Assembly: GCF_032854445.1 (NCBI RefSeq)
Contig: NC_088304.1
Span: 14,397,704 to 14,461,703 of the forward strand
Length of the DNA stretch: 64,000 nucleotides
Direction of reading: 5' to 3'
Source of the DNA: Liolophura sinensis
Lineage: Eukaryota > Mollusca > Polyplacophora > Chitonida > Chitonidae
This document shows positions 23,404-37,000 of the stretch, in pieces. Under the pieces are notes generated by a model. It was not told the origin of the DNA, did no database searches, and saw only the letters and a program-made list of their open reading frames with translations. Position numbers and translations under genes: made by a program. Every line of letters begins with the position of its first letter. Positions within the stretch are counted from its first letter, which is position 1.

Positions 23404-25410
23404 AGCCAACAGTCAGTGTAGCCTACCTTTTTATGAACTTTGTCCCATCTGATTTAGGCTTATTTTAATAATCAGTTATTGACTGCATATTAATTTAATT
23501 TAATTTTGGATGCCATGTTAACCTATAAGTATGAGGGTACGTGTATTTTATCTTATGAGTGAACACACAGTTTTCTGGGACGTCAACTCACTGGAGGCGC
23601 AAAGTGCTTTTAGCCCTCTTAAATCTTCTGCACACTTCGTACAACTGGCGGGTAAGGATTTACTCGGGAATGTCTGCGGCTTCAGACTTAAGCTCTTGTG
23701 CCCGAACAAAACGTGTTGAAAGGTTCGCGAGAGCTGGTTGCAGCAAAGCGGGTAAACCCTGTGGACTCGGAGAGCACGCGCCGGTGAACGGCCATTAAAT
23801 GGACCTGGATGACAAAACGGGGGTCGTGCGCAAAACACATTTCTAAAGGTCAGAGGTTAAACATCAGCTTGGCAAAGTGCTGGCAGTATTGACGGCTTAA
23901 AGGAGAGTTTTCGTAGATTTGTGGTGTTAGATTTCCCCCCAAAATAGCCGGGTAGAACAAATATTTTGACAGTATTTCGGCAATTCTTTGGCGGATGACG
24001 AATGAAGATTTGTAGGGCTGATGACGTATTCATGAACTATTAGTGCATGGCAGCAACGTTGCCTTAAAAAAACTATTCTACGGCTATTAAAATTAAAACT
24101 TAAATACACTGGACGCACCTGTATATATGCAACGACAGTTGGTATGACAGGATCAAAGTGACAGAGACTTTAAAAGGAGAGCGAATTTCGCTCAGCAGAT
24201 GTCCTTCACTTGATAAAATGAAATCGAAATGTGTTAGCGTGAAGGTTCGTGAACGCCTCTAACCATTTCATGTCAAGTCTGCTCATGTCAGAATTCAAAG
24301 TTTACCTGCAGCATTCCGTACACAGAGCCATCCGCGGAAAATTAAAACCCAATGCATAATCAAGGATTCAAATGTAGAAATCTAGCATATATTGTTACAG
24401 GTTTGCTTGAAGTATTATTCAGAAAAGATAACGAATCTGCCAGATCCAGAGGCCTATATTAATAACGTTACAGATAACTAAGCTCGGGTCAAAAGGCTGA
24501 TGAGCAACATGAATTTTTGTATATTTTGCTCCGACATGAACGATTAAACTAAAATCAATACAGACGTATATATATAGGACCGGTATTAAAAGTCTCCCTA
24601 AAGGTTTGATCATATACCAACAAAATGTGATACCCAGTTTCGCTTGTTAGACTTCTTCTACCAGTAGCCTGTCGTCTAACTGGGGGTGGAAAGAATAACA
24701 CAAGCCTTTGGGCAAGTTTGTCACCAGCTGAACATAATATGTCGTTCTTGTCTACAACTGCTGATGGGCAAGCTGAATGTTTGTCCATAGCGATGTTAGG
24801 AACGAATAGAATGTGACACTGACGTATATTTGGTCTCGCACATCTGTTTAAGATTGATCATATACGAGTTATATCTGATGAATCATAGTCTAACTTCTTA
24901 ATCTGGGGTTAGGGAGGTCTCCAGGGTGAAACAAATGCGGCGAATCGTCACTATGTCTCTGAATTGAAGCAAGTCTGGGTACATTTTCACAAAATTCAAA
25001 TTTTTCGTAACTTTTTTTTCGTAAATAAAGTTGTGTGTAATATAGTGGCATATGATAAGAAAGGTTACGACGACAAACGGATTCTTGTGAAGGGCCCAGG
25101 GCTCGGTTTCCCGTTATTTGGCTTAAAATACACGGCATCAAATAATATAAGCTGGGTTATTTAAGAAGAGGGGGTGGAAGCAGGCCAAAAGGGTCAGAGA
25201 CATTTTGTTCTGGCCTATATGAAACAGGTTTGAGTGATGTAAGCGGAACTTGAACAGGTGGGTACTGGGGTTAATGAAATAACTCGAGCCTCATTGATTA
25301 AATCTAATACCATGGCGGTGCCTTCAAATGTCTCATTGATGACGATTTTGTTTACTTCGAACTGCTATATCTTCGTTGTGTACTACAAAAGTAAGAGGTT
25401 ATCCTTCTTA
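23404..25410. other. Gene-free DNA with a GC-richer block
   Basis: About 23560-23830 is notably less AT-rich, with open frames on both strands (96 codons minus, 79 and 62 plus) but no recognisable domain. The remainder is AT-rich with nothing recognised. Confidence 0.45.
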
Positions 25411-25427
25411 AACTTTGTATATATATA

Positions 25428-25480
<53 letters not shown>

Positions 25481-25517
25481 AAGTTATACACACACACACA
25501 CACATTATATACAATGA

Positions 25518-25572
<55 letters not shown>

Positions 25573-25581
25573 TGTGTGTGT
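25411..25581. repeat. Compound microsatellite forming two inverted repeats
   Basis: AACTTTGTA, a long (TA)n run and TACAAAGTT make a 75-bp inverted repeat (25411-25485). It is followed by (CA)n, a short ATTATATACAATGAA spacer and a (TG)n run of about 30 units with a TT interruption. Both halves could fold as hairpins. Confidence 0.95.
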
Positions 25582-27039
25582 GACACGGCATGATGAAATT
25601 AGGCAAATAACTACCCACTTAAACAGTTAACTGAACTTAGGAAGTTTTGTGAAACCGACTCCTAGTTCTCTCTCGGCTGAGGTACGCTTCCCGTTACGAC
25701 TTACGCATTGAATTCACGAGGCTGACTCCAGCTCTCGCTTAATCGACTGCTGCGTTGCGTTAGGATCACATGTGACAAATTAAAACAGTAAATATCATAT
25801 ACTTACAATGTAAACAAGTCACATGTTATTAAAATAAGCGTTTTAAATTTTTATACACATCATGCATAGTGGACTATTTGGGTTCATTGAAAATATCCAC
25901 AACATTACTATGTAAACATTTCACATGTTTACTTGCTTACATGTTTACATTTCACATGTTTACTATAGTAAATATATCTCCCGATATTTAGCGTGGTATA
26001 ACGCAATATATATACCTAAAGATGTCCCTGCAAAAAGTGACCCAAATTTTAAAAACATATATTTTTGCTTGAAATTAAGGCAAAAGTTGTAACAGTGCTT
26101 GGATGTGACTTCATCATTATATGCGAGATTCTTAGTCATGCATGTTAATCGCTAACGCCGTTCCCACAGAATCAAACAAAACTGATTTTTTCTTCAGATA
26201 CAGAGTAACTAAAAACGTCATTTTTCAGTCTCTACAATCATGTGAAAACTGACACAGTTTTAATTGCAATTAGTACATTGTCACATCGCATCAAGCAAAC
26301 GTGCATACAGATTTACAATATTACAAAACACAAGTTATCTTCATACTTACTTTGAGACATCGGATAAAGTCTTTTCTTTTACGTCACCGGTTTCTGACAG
26401 ACAAGGATTTCAAAATCGTATTTTAATTAATGCGCACATCGATATGTTTTAACTTGACAGGGATTAATCTTAATTACTCTGTAGTTGACACGTCCAAACC
26501 GATAGTTTATGCCTCACAGAGTTAGAATGCAGATCATTGTCGAAGCCCAGTGAGTCGTTCAGTTGGACAAAAACAATAAAATGAAGCAAACACTGATCAC
26601 ACAAAACTGTTCCTTCACCTGACAAATCCACGATGGCCCAATAAAATCTCATGAAAGGGTATATATATAAATTCATATATTTTTTTCACCTGGATTTCCT
26701 TTAATGAGCTGAAAAGAACTCGCTTCACACAGTATTTCATGGGAATCACTGTAGTATCATTAACTAACCCGTGGACATTTTATTGAAATGAATGCAAACA
26801 AATAAAATTTTATGACTGTAGAGTGAAAAAGTTTTAGACCTAATGTCGGAAATTTCATTTTTTGTTACAAAAGACGTGTTGTAACAAAAGTAAGTCTTTA
26901 ACAGAATAACGGTTGACTGTGTTCTTGAGTACCTCGATTTACATGGGGCATACATTTGGTAACGTCGATCTGTTATCTCACAATCTATACATGACTTGCT
27001 CATAAATACTTGATTTTAGGCTCAAAATAGAATTCTTAA
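25582..27039. other. Gene-free AT-rich DNA
   Basis: No gene was recognised. A small local repeat of TTTACATTTCACATGTTTAC-like sequence occurs at about 25912-25970. Confidence 0.5.
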
Positions 27040-27107
27040 GGCGGACATAAGTCAGGTAGTTGGTTTATTACAGGCCCAAGGATGATGGTCAAAGTGAGCA
27101 CACCAAA

Positions 27108-27142
<35 letters not shown>

Positions 27143-27143
27143 A
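27040..27143 (+). repeat. (AAAT)n microsatellite with degenerate SINE end
   Basis: ACACCAAATAAATAAAT and about nine AAAT units (27105-27143) look like the family A or C SINE tail. The upstream CATAAGTCAGGTAGTTGG is only weakly SINE-like, so assignment to a family is tentative. Confidence 0.55.
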
Positions 27144-28159
27144 ATCGTTGTAATATGTTTATATCTTCAGGATTAACAGAATGGGGCTGTTAATGGATTT
27201 GCGTGTTCTTATTTTTTCTAATTCAGTTTTTTATGTGGCCCTTGGTTGTCTGTTACATGCATTATGCATACTGCTATATTGTTGATGTAGCTTAGATAAA
27301 AATTGTTCGACTAAAGTCTTTTCGCAGCTGATTACATTTCGTTTTGTGAAAATTCTTTCACTCAGTGTCTGAACTGTTTCAAGTTATGTGAATTATCTGC
27401 TGGGGAAATCTGACATTAGAACAAGCAAAAAACCAACCATTGTTCAATCTGCCAGAAATCAATCTAAAGTTTTCTCTGTGTCCTCTGACTTAAATCTGAA
27501 ACATCTATTGTTGTTACTGTTACAATAGGAAAGCACATTAAGTTTGCTCCACAGTCAGGGCAGTTGAGGTCGAAGTAGATTCAGAAAGATAACAGAAAGA
27601 CGCTTTGTTGTTGTTGTTCAATGAAAAGTGACAAGTCTGGTATTAGGTTTCCGGAACCTTTTTCAAGTACGGATTATCAGCTGACCCGCCAGTCGCGAAA
27701 TGGCAACACAATAGAGGCGCAGTGCGCAGGTGTGGCAATATGGGAATGGAGCACATTTTACAGGTCACAAAAGGGACATATGAAATATGAAAACAGCTTA
27801 CAGTGAGTTGAAAGCTTTTTTTGGAGTAGTTCTTCAATAAAAAAAGCCTTTGTTCCCGCAACAGCTAACTGACACCTTTTCAGAGGAAACTTTGCTAGAA
27901 CAGTTCGACCTTTGACCTTGTTTACTGTACAGTCTGGGAGTAACAGTAAGTGAGTTTGTAACCCGACGCACGTTGTAAAGTCTAACTTAACAACAGAACC
28001 AAATCGCCAACCTTGAAGGGATGTTTTTCAAAGCAAATCGACAAGACCATCTACAGACTACTGCATTTTGCCTTTATTAACGCTACATGAGTATATTTCC
28101 GTGGAAACCAGTATTTCATCTTCTGTCTACATGTTTGACCATATACTGGGACGGGTTTT
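27144..28159. other. Gene-free DNA
   Basis: No gene or repeat was recognised. The 27620-27810 block is high-complexity with small open frames on both strands and no domain. Confidence 0.5.
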
Positions 28160-28240
28160 TTCTCTTTTCTCATTGTCGTCGTCATATGCCTGAAAACTGG
28201 TTAACTACGACGTAAACCCCCAAGCATACATACATACTTT
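28160..28240 (+). repeat. SINE family B, 3' end only
   Basis: TCGTCGTCATATGCCTGAAA, then GGTTAACTACGACGTAAACC and CCCAAGCATACATACATAC, the characteristic family B 3' end and tail. The 5' body is missing. Confidence 0.82.
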
Positions 28241-29055
28241 TCACGATGACATTTTTTTTCCCGAGATCATCTTGTGGTTTTCAGTTGCATTGTATATAAC
28301 ATCAAAGCCACAAGGCTAGTGTCAATTTCTGTTGAAATAGTCCAATCGTTGTAATCCAGGCAGACGAGGATTCGTCTGTCAAGAGTGTTAACTCTGAAAA
28401 ACCGATTCTTGTTAGGAGGGTGACATCCGTGTCAACGACGATGACGAACAACAAAGGCGTTTATCCTTTCCACCTTAGACATAAAAGGTATGAGGGTTAA
28501 TGCCGCCTAAGACACGCGGGCGTGAACAACACGGCATTCTCATCAGTGCACAGGATTATCTCCATCCAGAGTCGGTATCCCGTGAAATCCGGATTAACTG
28601 ACTTCGAACGAGGCTACTCTGGATTAAGTTGTATCTCTCGGGCCATTATTGATCATGAACATTTGTAATCCCTCCTTGACAGGCACGCATAAATGGTCTG
28701 TAATACTATATATGTTATGATAGCCTCGTATGAAATTCTTTCGGGTTTTCAAGTGTTGTTTTGTATTTTCTGCTGTACATGCTATATTACTTCGCATACA
28801 CAAAATAATCTTGGCGACGCCAAATGTATTTATAGTTCTCCAACAGTTTAAAAAAGCTTTCCGTATATACATGCATCTGTCTTTCCAAACCTTTTGCAGG
28901 AAACTGAACAAAATGGCTAATACTTCTTTTAAACTCCTTTGTCCGTTTGACCTCCTTTTTAAATAAGCAACAGCCTTGGCGAAATAGACGAATTATACGC
29001 TGGCCCACGTAGATAAACTACATAGTGTGCATAACAACATTTATATAGGGATGTT
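28241..29055. other. Gene-free DNA
   Basis: Nothing specific was recognised. The 95-codon minus-strand frame at 28624-28911 overlaps plus-strand frames and has no domain. Confidence 0.5.
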
Positions 29056-29190
29056 CAATTTATTTATTTTATTTGATTGATATTTTACGCCGTACTCAAG
29101 AATATTTCACTTATACGACGACGGCCAACATTATGGTGGGAGGAAACTGGGCAAATCCAGGGGAAAACCCACGGCCATCCGGAGGTTAGG
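29056..29190 (-). repeat. SINE family A, head truncated
   Basis: TTTATTTTATTTGATTGATA, ACGCCGTACTCAAGAATATT, ACGACGACGGCCAACATTATGG and CCACGGCCATCCGGAGG, ending before the tRNA-like head. It faces a plus-strand copy about 100 bp downstream. Confidence 0.9.
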
Positions 29191-29288
29191 GATGTTGGAA
29201 ACTGTATTGTATACCGTCAGATGTTGCTATCATCATGAAATAATTTAATAATAAACATGCCGCATTGTGACACCTTGGTTTATGTTCA

Positions 29289-29352
29289 CGCCGCCGTATA
29301 AGTGAAATATTCTTGAGTATAAGGCGTAAAACACCAATCAAATAAAAAATAA
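29289..29352 (+). repeat. SINE family A, 3' end only
   Basis: CGCCGCCGTATAAGTGAAAT, ATTCTTGAGTATAAGGCGT and AAAACACCAATCAAATAA. It forms an inverted pair with the copy at 29056-29190. Confidence 0.88.
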
Positions 29353-30368
29353 ATACATAAGTTTATACATGGTGTTTATTTGTAATCTAGTAAGATATAC
29401 AATTTATATTAACGATGTATTCATTGTAGAGATCACGATCTAACAACAAATTTATTGACGTGAAAACACTTGTGAAACAAAACCTTGCCCTGGGTACGTG
29501 GATATCCCCAAGAGCCTGCAGTGATCTATTATGGCTTTCCACAACCTACTGACGAGATACGCGGTCCAATCAGTTCTGGACAATCTGGTCGCTGCTACAT
29601 TATCCGTGACGATGGTCAGGAATGTGACAAATTGCTAAACACGTCTCACGACGTCTTTGGCACCAGCGTCACTTAAATGATTGATTATCTATGTGAAAGG
29701 CTAGCGTGTACACATGTAGCTGACAGGTAAGAGCTACAATACCAGACCGCTGAGCTGGCCACAAGTTAAATAATGTGCTGTTGTGGGAATGTATTTTGTG
29801 ATATCTAAAAGAATAACATGAAACCTGAAGATATATTGTTTAAATCGGTGTTAACTTTGGTTTACTATATTTTTTTTCGAAATTTGAACAGTAAACTGGC
29901 ATTAGCCGAACTAGGTTTTAACACATACAATACACTTAAAGAGTCATAATAGTAGATTGGTTATGTAACACATGTGCATGCACAGGCCGATATATGTGCT
30001 GATATGCTGCTATATATACTGCACAGGTTGAAGTGAACCTGATGTGAACCTTAGCTAAGGGTATCATCAGTAAAAGGCTTACATTTTTATACACTTAGGA
30101 AATGCCCTCCAGTACTATGCGTAGAGAGACAATGTCATGTGGATTTATTTTATACAAACAGAAACTGAATGAATGTATGCTTTGCAAATAATTTATTTAT
30201 TTCATTATTGGCTCATGCCATAAAAAGAATTTTTCCCCTATATACGATGATTTGGAGGTGGAGCTGGAGCGCCTTTAGTGCCCGGGACAAATCACAGAAC
30301 GTTTTGAAGATGGTGATAAACTTACCCACGTGCATGCATATATGTACACCATATTGATGGAATGCATT
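29353..30368. other. Gene-free AT-rich DNA
   Basis: The 63-codon frame at 29485-29676 is the only notable opening and has no recognisable domain. Confidence 0.5.
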
Positions 30369-30551
30369 CCCTGTGAGTTCAAGTCCAGCTCTTGCTGGCT
30401 TCCTCTCTGGCCGTACGTGGGGAGGTCTTGCAGCAGCCTGCGGATGGTCGTTTATTTCCCCCGGGCTATGCCCAGTTCCCCCCCCCCCCCACCATAATGC
30501 TGGTCACTGTCATAAAATTGAAATATTCTTAAGGAGGGCGTAAAACACCAA

Positions 30552-30610
<59 letters not shown>

Positions 30611-30613
30611 ATA
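30369..30613 (+). repeat. SINE family A with expanded (AAAT)n tail
   Basis: From the B-box region TGTGAGTTCAAGTCCAGCTC through CCTGCGGATGGTCG to GGAGGGCGTAAAACACC. The tail is expanded to about 16 AAAT units (30549-30613), and a 12-base C run replaces the usual CCTCC before the CACCATAATGCTGG segment. Tail expansion into a microsatellite is typical of older insertions. Confidence 0.93.
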
Positions 30614-33600
30614 CTGCTGGAAGACAAATGGCCCTATAACGACCGCTTTTTGTCTCTCACGAATAGAGAAAGAGCGACGGAATCTACAAATTCATTGTGT
30701 AAGGCCGGGGTTTGAACTTGTACATTGTGTGTCCTATCTGAAGCATGCCCCACTGTCTTCTGTGTCATAATAGGGGTTGACGGGGAACCCTCACTGGTCT
30801 ATGGGTACTGTGGGTGCGTGTGAAGAGACGAAACTCTAAACATTCCAGGGGCTGGCACGGAGTGTTTCAGGCACGTCAATTAAACGATGACCCCACCGAA
30901 ATAAATTTCGGCGGGACCAGGTTGGTTTTAGTGCGAAGGTCAAACTTTAGGGAATATTGGATATACAGCACCGCATCTAGCACACCAATTTGTCATCTGC
31001 ATTTTTCCAAAATCGGGGAGCAAGGTGTAACTGTTGTATAATTAAGACATCCTGTTTAGCTACCTCTAACGAGAGCCTTCTTATCTGAGCCGATAAAGTC
31101 TGGCATATTCGTTGAGGCCGATGTGAAACAAAGGCGGAAATACTCTCAGCGAGCATAAAATCTACGCGTCAGGTTATCTGCCATCTTTCAGCATTACAAT
31201 GTTTGTGAGAAGATATTCGCTTGCCCCTGGGCGGACCGCTGACGCTTAGTGAGCACGGCAACGTGCGGAGTTGGCCCGCGAGACTTGTCAGTCATGTAAC
31301 GGATCGCTGAGGACGTATATCTCTGTCGATGGCCTGATCCGTACGCCCTCTTTAAAACTTTACCTCAGACGTCATGGGAAAATTGTAAATTTTCAACTCG
31401 GCCCTCGGTTCACGTGTCCTTTTATCTCTACGGTTGCCAACGGGTTAAGCAATCTTGACAGATTCCGCCATTACAATTCAGCCGTCGTATACATTATAGA
31501 CTCCAGGTTGGATTTACTAGCTTGTTATACGACGAGGCCAAATAGTCCGCCGTGAACTGTTCATTTGCCCTAAAGTAACTGTTTTATACCCTAAGGCCCA
31601 TGTAAATACCTGCTTGACATGTGCATTGCACTATATTTCACTGCTGTAAGTTTGAGGCTAAAATAACTGTCTCGGAAGAATGCATTCGTCATTTTCATAT
31701 ATTACGTCTCAAACGCTTAGAGACATGCGTTTAGAGGAGTGAATGTAGCGTGAACTTTAGATATGTAATATATATGTTCAAAGCGTAAGTTACAATATGC
31801 TATATGTAAGTCATTATACTGATCCAATTTCACGATCACTCACTTGTGCCTATGTAATAAATGCATGTTTCAATTCTTCGCCGTTGAAGCGGCGATCGCA
31901 TTCGCCAGAACTAATGTCACAAATGGCTGTTAATTACACACTAGATTGAAATGTTAAAATGCTGATTGTTTGAAAAGCTGAGTCAAGATCTGAATAAACC
32001 AGAACGAAAACGAACACAAAGTAATTGTATTTTGTCGGATGTGGAGGGAAAGTACAAAGAATTCATTTTCAAAATCTCAATGAGATGCAGTTAACATAGT
32101 AGGAATAGAAGGGAACCTCTCTTAAAAAAGAAATGCAGAGTAGAACGACTTGACATAGAACGAAAATGTATTAGAAACTTTATTCGAGAAGCGATAAATC
32201 GTGGTTTGCTCACAAAGATTCGTATATTCCAACTCGTGGTTAAAATGTCTTTGTCTCAAACTTAGTTTAAATATCGATCGTAATGTTTTCCTACGTGGCC
32301 TTTTAATTAAGAGGTATTGGTGTAAATTCATTGTGACAGAAACTCATCAAGATTTCATGGTCTGGTGTTAGCAACGACCCAATGGAGTGTTATTGAAGGA
32401 CGCTGAGTGGAGAGCGGACTCACCAGGGGCCAAGGGACATGAGCCATAAATCATCAACGTAACGTCCTTTTTAAACGATGCCAAATCTTCCCGGTCGTGG
32501 ATTGAACTTCCTTCCCTGTCTACCACCCGGACTGTTTTAAACAAGCTACACATAGCGGGAAAATCCTGTTTGAGAATGCTGTCGATTTTACTGCCGGGAA
32601 GATTTGGGAATAAAACTATTAGCCCATTAGCATTTGCCGCGTTTACGGATTGTCATTGCCGGCTCACCAACTGAGCCGCTCTTAAACCGGATATGCCCAA
32701 TGTTGGCATCATCGCCTCTAGGGGGCCGTCGATCGTTTACGCTTCAGCCCCGCGGTGCATGTATAAATGGTCCGCTCCGATCACGAGCGCTCCACGACTG
32801 TAGAAAATAACGCTCTATACCTCGCTTCACGTGAGAAAGACAATGCATCCCGGGGGCAACCAACAGACGTAATTGACAAAGAATTAATCTTAACCTCGGA
32901 GCACCGCTGGTTCCGTTATTCGACCATTTCACGGCGGATTCCCCCATTACAGGAGTAAAACAGGTGTAAAGTACGGTTACCAACCGGCCCCTGTCTTTCG
33001 AGAAATGTTTCCAGTTTGCTCATTATGGCTACTCGCCCGTTGGTTAGAAAATCGAAGAGCCAATTCTATTCTCGAAAGCCCTAGGGGTCGATGGACCGGC
33101 CCGAAATTCACCTCCGTTCCGCGACTAGCTGACGGGAAATATAGTGTGAAGGAGTCATTACCGCTGAACGTTAAACCCGGTGATGACACCATCTCGGTTA
33201 AGCTACATCGAAAATTACCTTTCGTGTGACTTAAAGCCAATGCAGTTGTTTTACATTTGTAACAGGCGTGTTAAAATATCATCTACTGCAGTCACCTCAG
33301 ATGTTATTCGCTGTAGTCCGAAATGCGGATATAAACATAACTTGGATATTGGTAACTAGGTCCACAATTTTATTTTATACTGTATAAAAACATAGTGTGT
33401 TTAAAAAATAAAAAATTAACAAGACAGGAAAATCTAATTCGAGTGTTTACTGTTAAGAACGCATGCATTCGCGCAGATAGTGTATAAACACGTATATGGT
33501 TGTTTCCGAATAAAACTTAATTTCGTTGAATATTCAACTGAATCGTAAACGCATGTTGGCTACTCGGGACTTGAAATCTATACGCCCAAATGTTCGGCTT

Positions 33601-33837
33601 AATTTACCATCATAATTATATAAATATTTTAATGTTAAAAAGATTTTTTAAAAGATGTGAACTAAACTTGGTTGAAATTTGAAATTAGATTAACATACAC
33701 ATCTAGCTTATTTGGTTTGTGCTTTGTTTTATAATTAGCATAGTTCTGTTAATTTGAAACATGATTCAGTTAAATATACGCAGCATTTCTTGCAAAATGA
33801 GGCAGCTGCATGTGGGAAGATGAAAGTCGTAGAATAT
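30614..33837. other. High-complexity, repeat-free block, no gene recognised
   Basis: About 3.2 kb with no SINE, MITE or tandem repeat and a visibly higher G+C content, especially 30790-31560 and 32560-33240. Open frames of 60 to 94 codons occur on both strands (31271-31555 plus, 33005-33229 plus, 32977-33240 minus), but none has a recognisable domain or clear splice context. The block also has a 14-bp inverted repeat (32481/32594) and a 7-bp-stem hairpin (32660-32678). Conserved regulatory DNA or unrecognised exons are both possible. Confidence 0.4.
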
Positions 33838-34092
33838 GATAATGAACGGAGCAATATACTAATGAACTAACCATATAATAATAAACGGAGCAATATAACA
33901 ATGAATGGATCAATGTAATAATGAATGGTTTAGTACAAAAATGAATGGAAAAATGTAATAATGAAGGGTTAAAATAATAATGAACGGAACAATGTAAAAA
34001 TGAACGAAGCAATGTAAAAATGAACGAAGCAATGTAATAATGAAGGGAACAATGTAATAATGAACGGAACAATGTAATAATGAACGAAACAG
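33838..34092. repeat. Minisatellite, 20-bp unit, about 12-13 copies
   Basis: The unit is AATGTAATAATGAACGGAAC with variants. The right half is regular at 20 bp; the left half is more degenerate. The minus strand stays open through the array (85 to 100 codons), which is a composition artefact. Confidence 0.92.
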
Positions 34093-37000
34093 TATGAACG
34101 TTGTTACATTATAGTCGTTATATGGAATTACATTTCGTTGATTCTTAAAAGACAATACTGTTACCATTTCCTAAATGACATCCACGAGTCTAATACGGAG
34201 TCGAACTCTGTTATTTCTTGTATAGTACGTCTATACATCTGACTTGGCCACAATGTCGTCGCTTCTTTACTTTTACTCTCTATGCTGTAAGTTTTAATAT
34301 TATATATTCCTGCATATACTAAGATTCTGCTGAAGGACTAATTGTCTCCGATACCAGGTTTCTTTGCATTGTTTTCATGTTATATTCTTCATTAAAAGTG
34401 ACGAGACCACAGTATTTTGAGAAATTCTAGAACAGTGACATGCAACACATCGCAATTAAAATCTCTACACATTTACCTAATTCTACTTAAGCCATAGTAC
34501 TAGGGGACGTGTAGTTAGCATGGTGAATAAGAAATGGCCGATATAGAACGGCATTAAATATTTAATTCCTGAAGTACGTGAATATAGCTAATGAACACAA
34601 AGACGCCAGTTTGTCTGTACTTTGGCTCGCTGGTTTAAAAAGTGCCTTTAGCATACCTTAAACAGGGTATTTTTATAAAGGGGTTTCTTATCAGTAACTT
34701 GCAATTTATAGGTTAACGCATTGTTTTTCTTTTATTTAACATCGTTTGTGCTTAGCTTTCAACAGCTCTCCGAATATTTCAAGCTCTGATGCAGAGGTCA
34801 ACTAATAGCTGCAGCGTATGGTGAGAAGACGCGAAAATTCATGGTGCGATGACAGTTCCGTGATGTTAGGAAGTGCAGCTCTCTCTGCTCCGCGAAGAGG
34901 ACGCTGCATATGGCGACAAGCAGGTCATCTGCAAAGAAGCGTTTTTCTGCACAGCGAGCCAAGCGAAGTAGTTAGATAAGAAGATTTGGAAGTCAATGTG
35001 TCTTGTGGGGCCCAGTGGTCCTCTGATTTATTAATGAAGTTTTCAGCGTTTGTATAAAAGAGCGACAGATAGCTTACACAAAAAAAACAACATCCCATCG
35101 GTCTTTCGTATAGAGGGGATAGTCAGCTTTGGGGATATTTAAAACTTGCCGCTAATTCCTTTATTTAACACGGTGGCGTTTTTGTACGCAATCTTCTTAC
35201 GTACAAAGCTTCAACCAAGCCGCAATGGCGTTGGGTTCTAATCAACGAGTGCATCTTTACACCAATCGTATTAGCCGCCAAATCTTGGGGAGGAATTAAT
35301 CAGGGGCTCTGCTATAATTATATACACCTCATGGTAATCGATCGCATATACTGAGGAACAGAGATTTACTCTACTGAATTATCACAATAGCGTGCTCATA
35401 TAATAAGTGTTTGAAAACCGTGAGTACAAAGGGGAATCCCTGAAGGGACCGACTTACAGACTGTAACACGTCCCTGCGCGCATCGTCTTACTGCAGAGAG
35501 GTTTAATATGTTTAAATGTAAAATCCATACTTAGAGCACTTAAGTTTTCATGACTTTTTTTTAATACTTTGAAGTTGGTTTTACTCAAGGGAGCCCGTGT
35601 TCTTCCTTCACAACAGTGATGAGATTTATTTCTGCGTAATGACAGTTTCTAGCTATACGACACGTAAGGCAGCATCTCTATCAGCAGCTCTACCTATAAA
35701 CCAGTCGATTGCTTGGTTTTGTCTGTCTGTCTCTCAAATGTTTGACATTTTTTCTGTTAACTTGGGTGAATCTTCTGACATCCTCTTTTAACCTGCGTCA
35801 TTCGCTTAACCGGGGGCTTGGATACAGGACTATGCACCATCTTAACTTGTGTGTATATTTCGTAGCTTATATTGCGATTCTGCCCTTGTTGGTATCTGAA
35901 TCGGTATCGACGGAGCAGAAAACAAACTCGCCTACAATACTGTAAAGTTAAGTAAAGACCTAAGACCTATGTCACGGAACGTGCGTGAAAATTTGAACAG
36001 ATCAAATGTATCCTCCCCCTTCCCCCTTGTACCAAGGTAGTCCTCCCAGCTGCTCAAATAATGTTTCAGTGATGACCCTTTTGAAATCAAGACCTGCACT
36101 TCTATATCTTATATACATGGACACTTTTTGGGTATTGGGGCAGGGTAAATATACGATACATTAGCGAAATTGGCGAAATTAGGTTGATAAGGTTCAGTAC
36201 CAGTGCACCGTGTTGTTTTACAGTTCGCCAAGACCGTCCGTGCAATCGTGCAATGTTAATCTCCTGGTGATGTCCTCGCGCATTTAACACTTTCGTCGAT
36301 GGGACAAATTAGTTATGATTAATATGATAGAGGATAACAAAGCTAAACCATTGTCGTCATTTGACGTGTGGCCATTTTGCTGCGATTAAAGTACGATAGT
36401 GGTAAGCCGTACTAAAACCTGTGGTGAATAACTGTGGGAACCAAAGTACCAGACCACGGCGTGTGCAATTTCAGGCCTTTAATAGCGATCACAAAGGTAT
36501 GTCCACTGTTTTATATTTATCTGCGATTGTATCAACATTTCGCCTTAAGTAAACAAGCGGATGTCGTCTGTATGTTTGTATTTCCGAGCTGTATCGCAAA
36601 TCTGAGCATAAAAATGCAGAAACGGCAAAGAGGAGTAATTTCCGAAGAAAACCAGTGCAGTAGTATGATAAGGCGGGTTTTAATCAACTACCGGAAATTG
36701 CTCAGTGACACGATCGCATCCCGAGTGAGTCGCGAGTCGCCGAATTTTCCCGATTCCAATCGAACAAACAGGACTTGACCGAAAAGTCTTTTTCTGGCGT
36801 TCACGTACAGAAACTATCGTCTGTCTGGCTTTTTGGGGAGGCTCGGTCTCGAGTTCTGCAAGCGGTTTGGCAACGTGTTTGACTTCACAGAAATTCATGT
36901 TTAGATTCGACAAACCTTCAGCACAAAGTCATATTTACTTTATTCGATAGTCGAGTTCTGAAGCAATGCGATCGTGCGGTGCGCGAGGACTTTTGAACAA

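Noticed and set aside
31271-31555. A 94-codon plus-strand exon
   Set aside because: The composition is protein-like but I recognise no domain and see no convincing splice sites. Mentioned within the 30614-33837 block instead.
33770-34167. Hydrophobic repetitive protein on the minus strand
   Set aside because: It is the 20-bp minisatellite read through. Its frame rotation and lack of start or splice context argue against coding.
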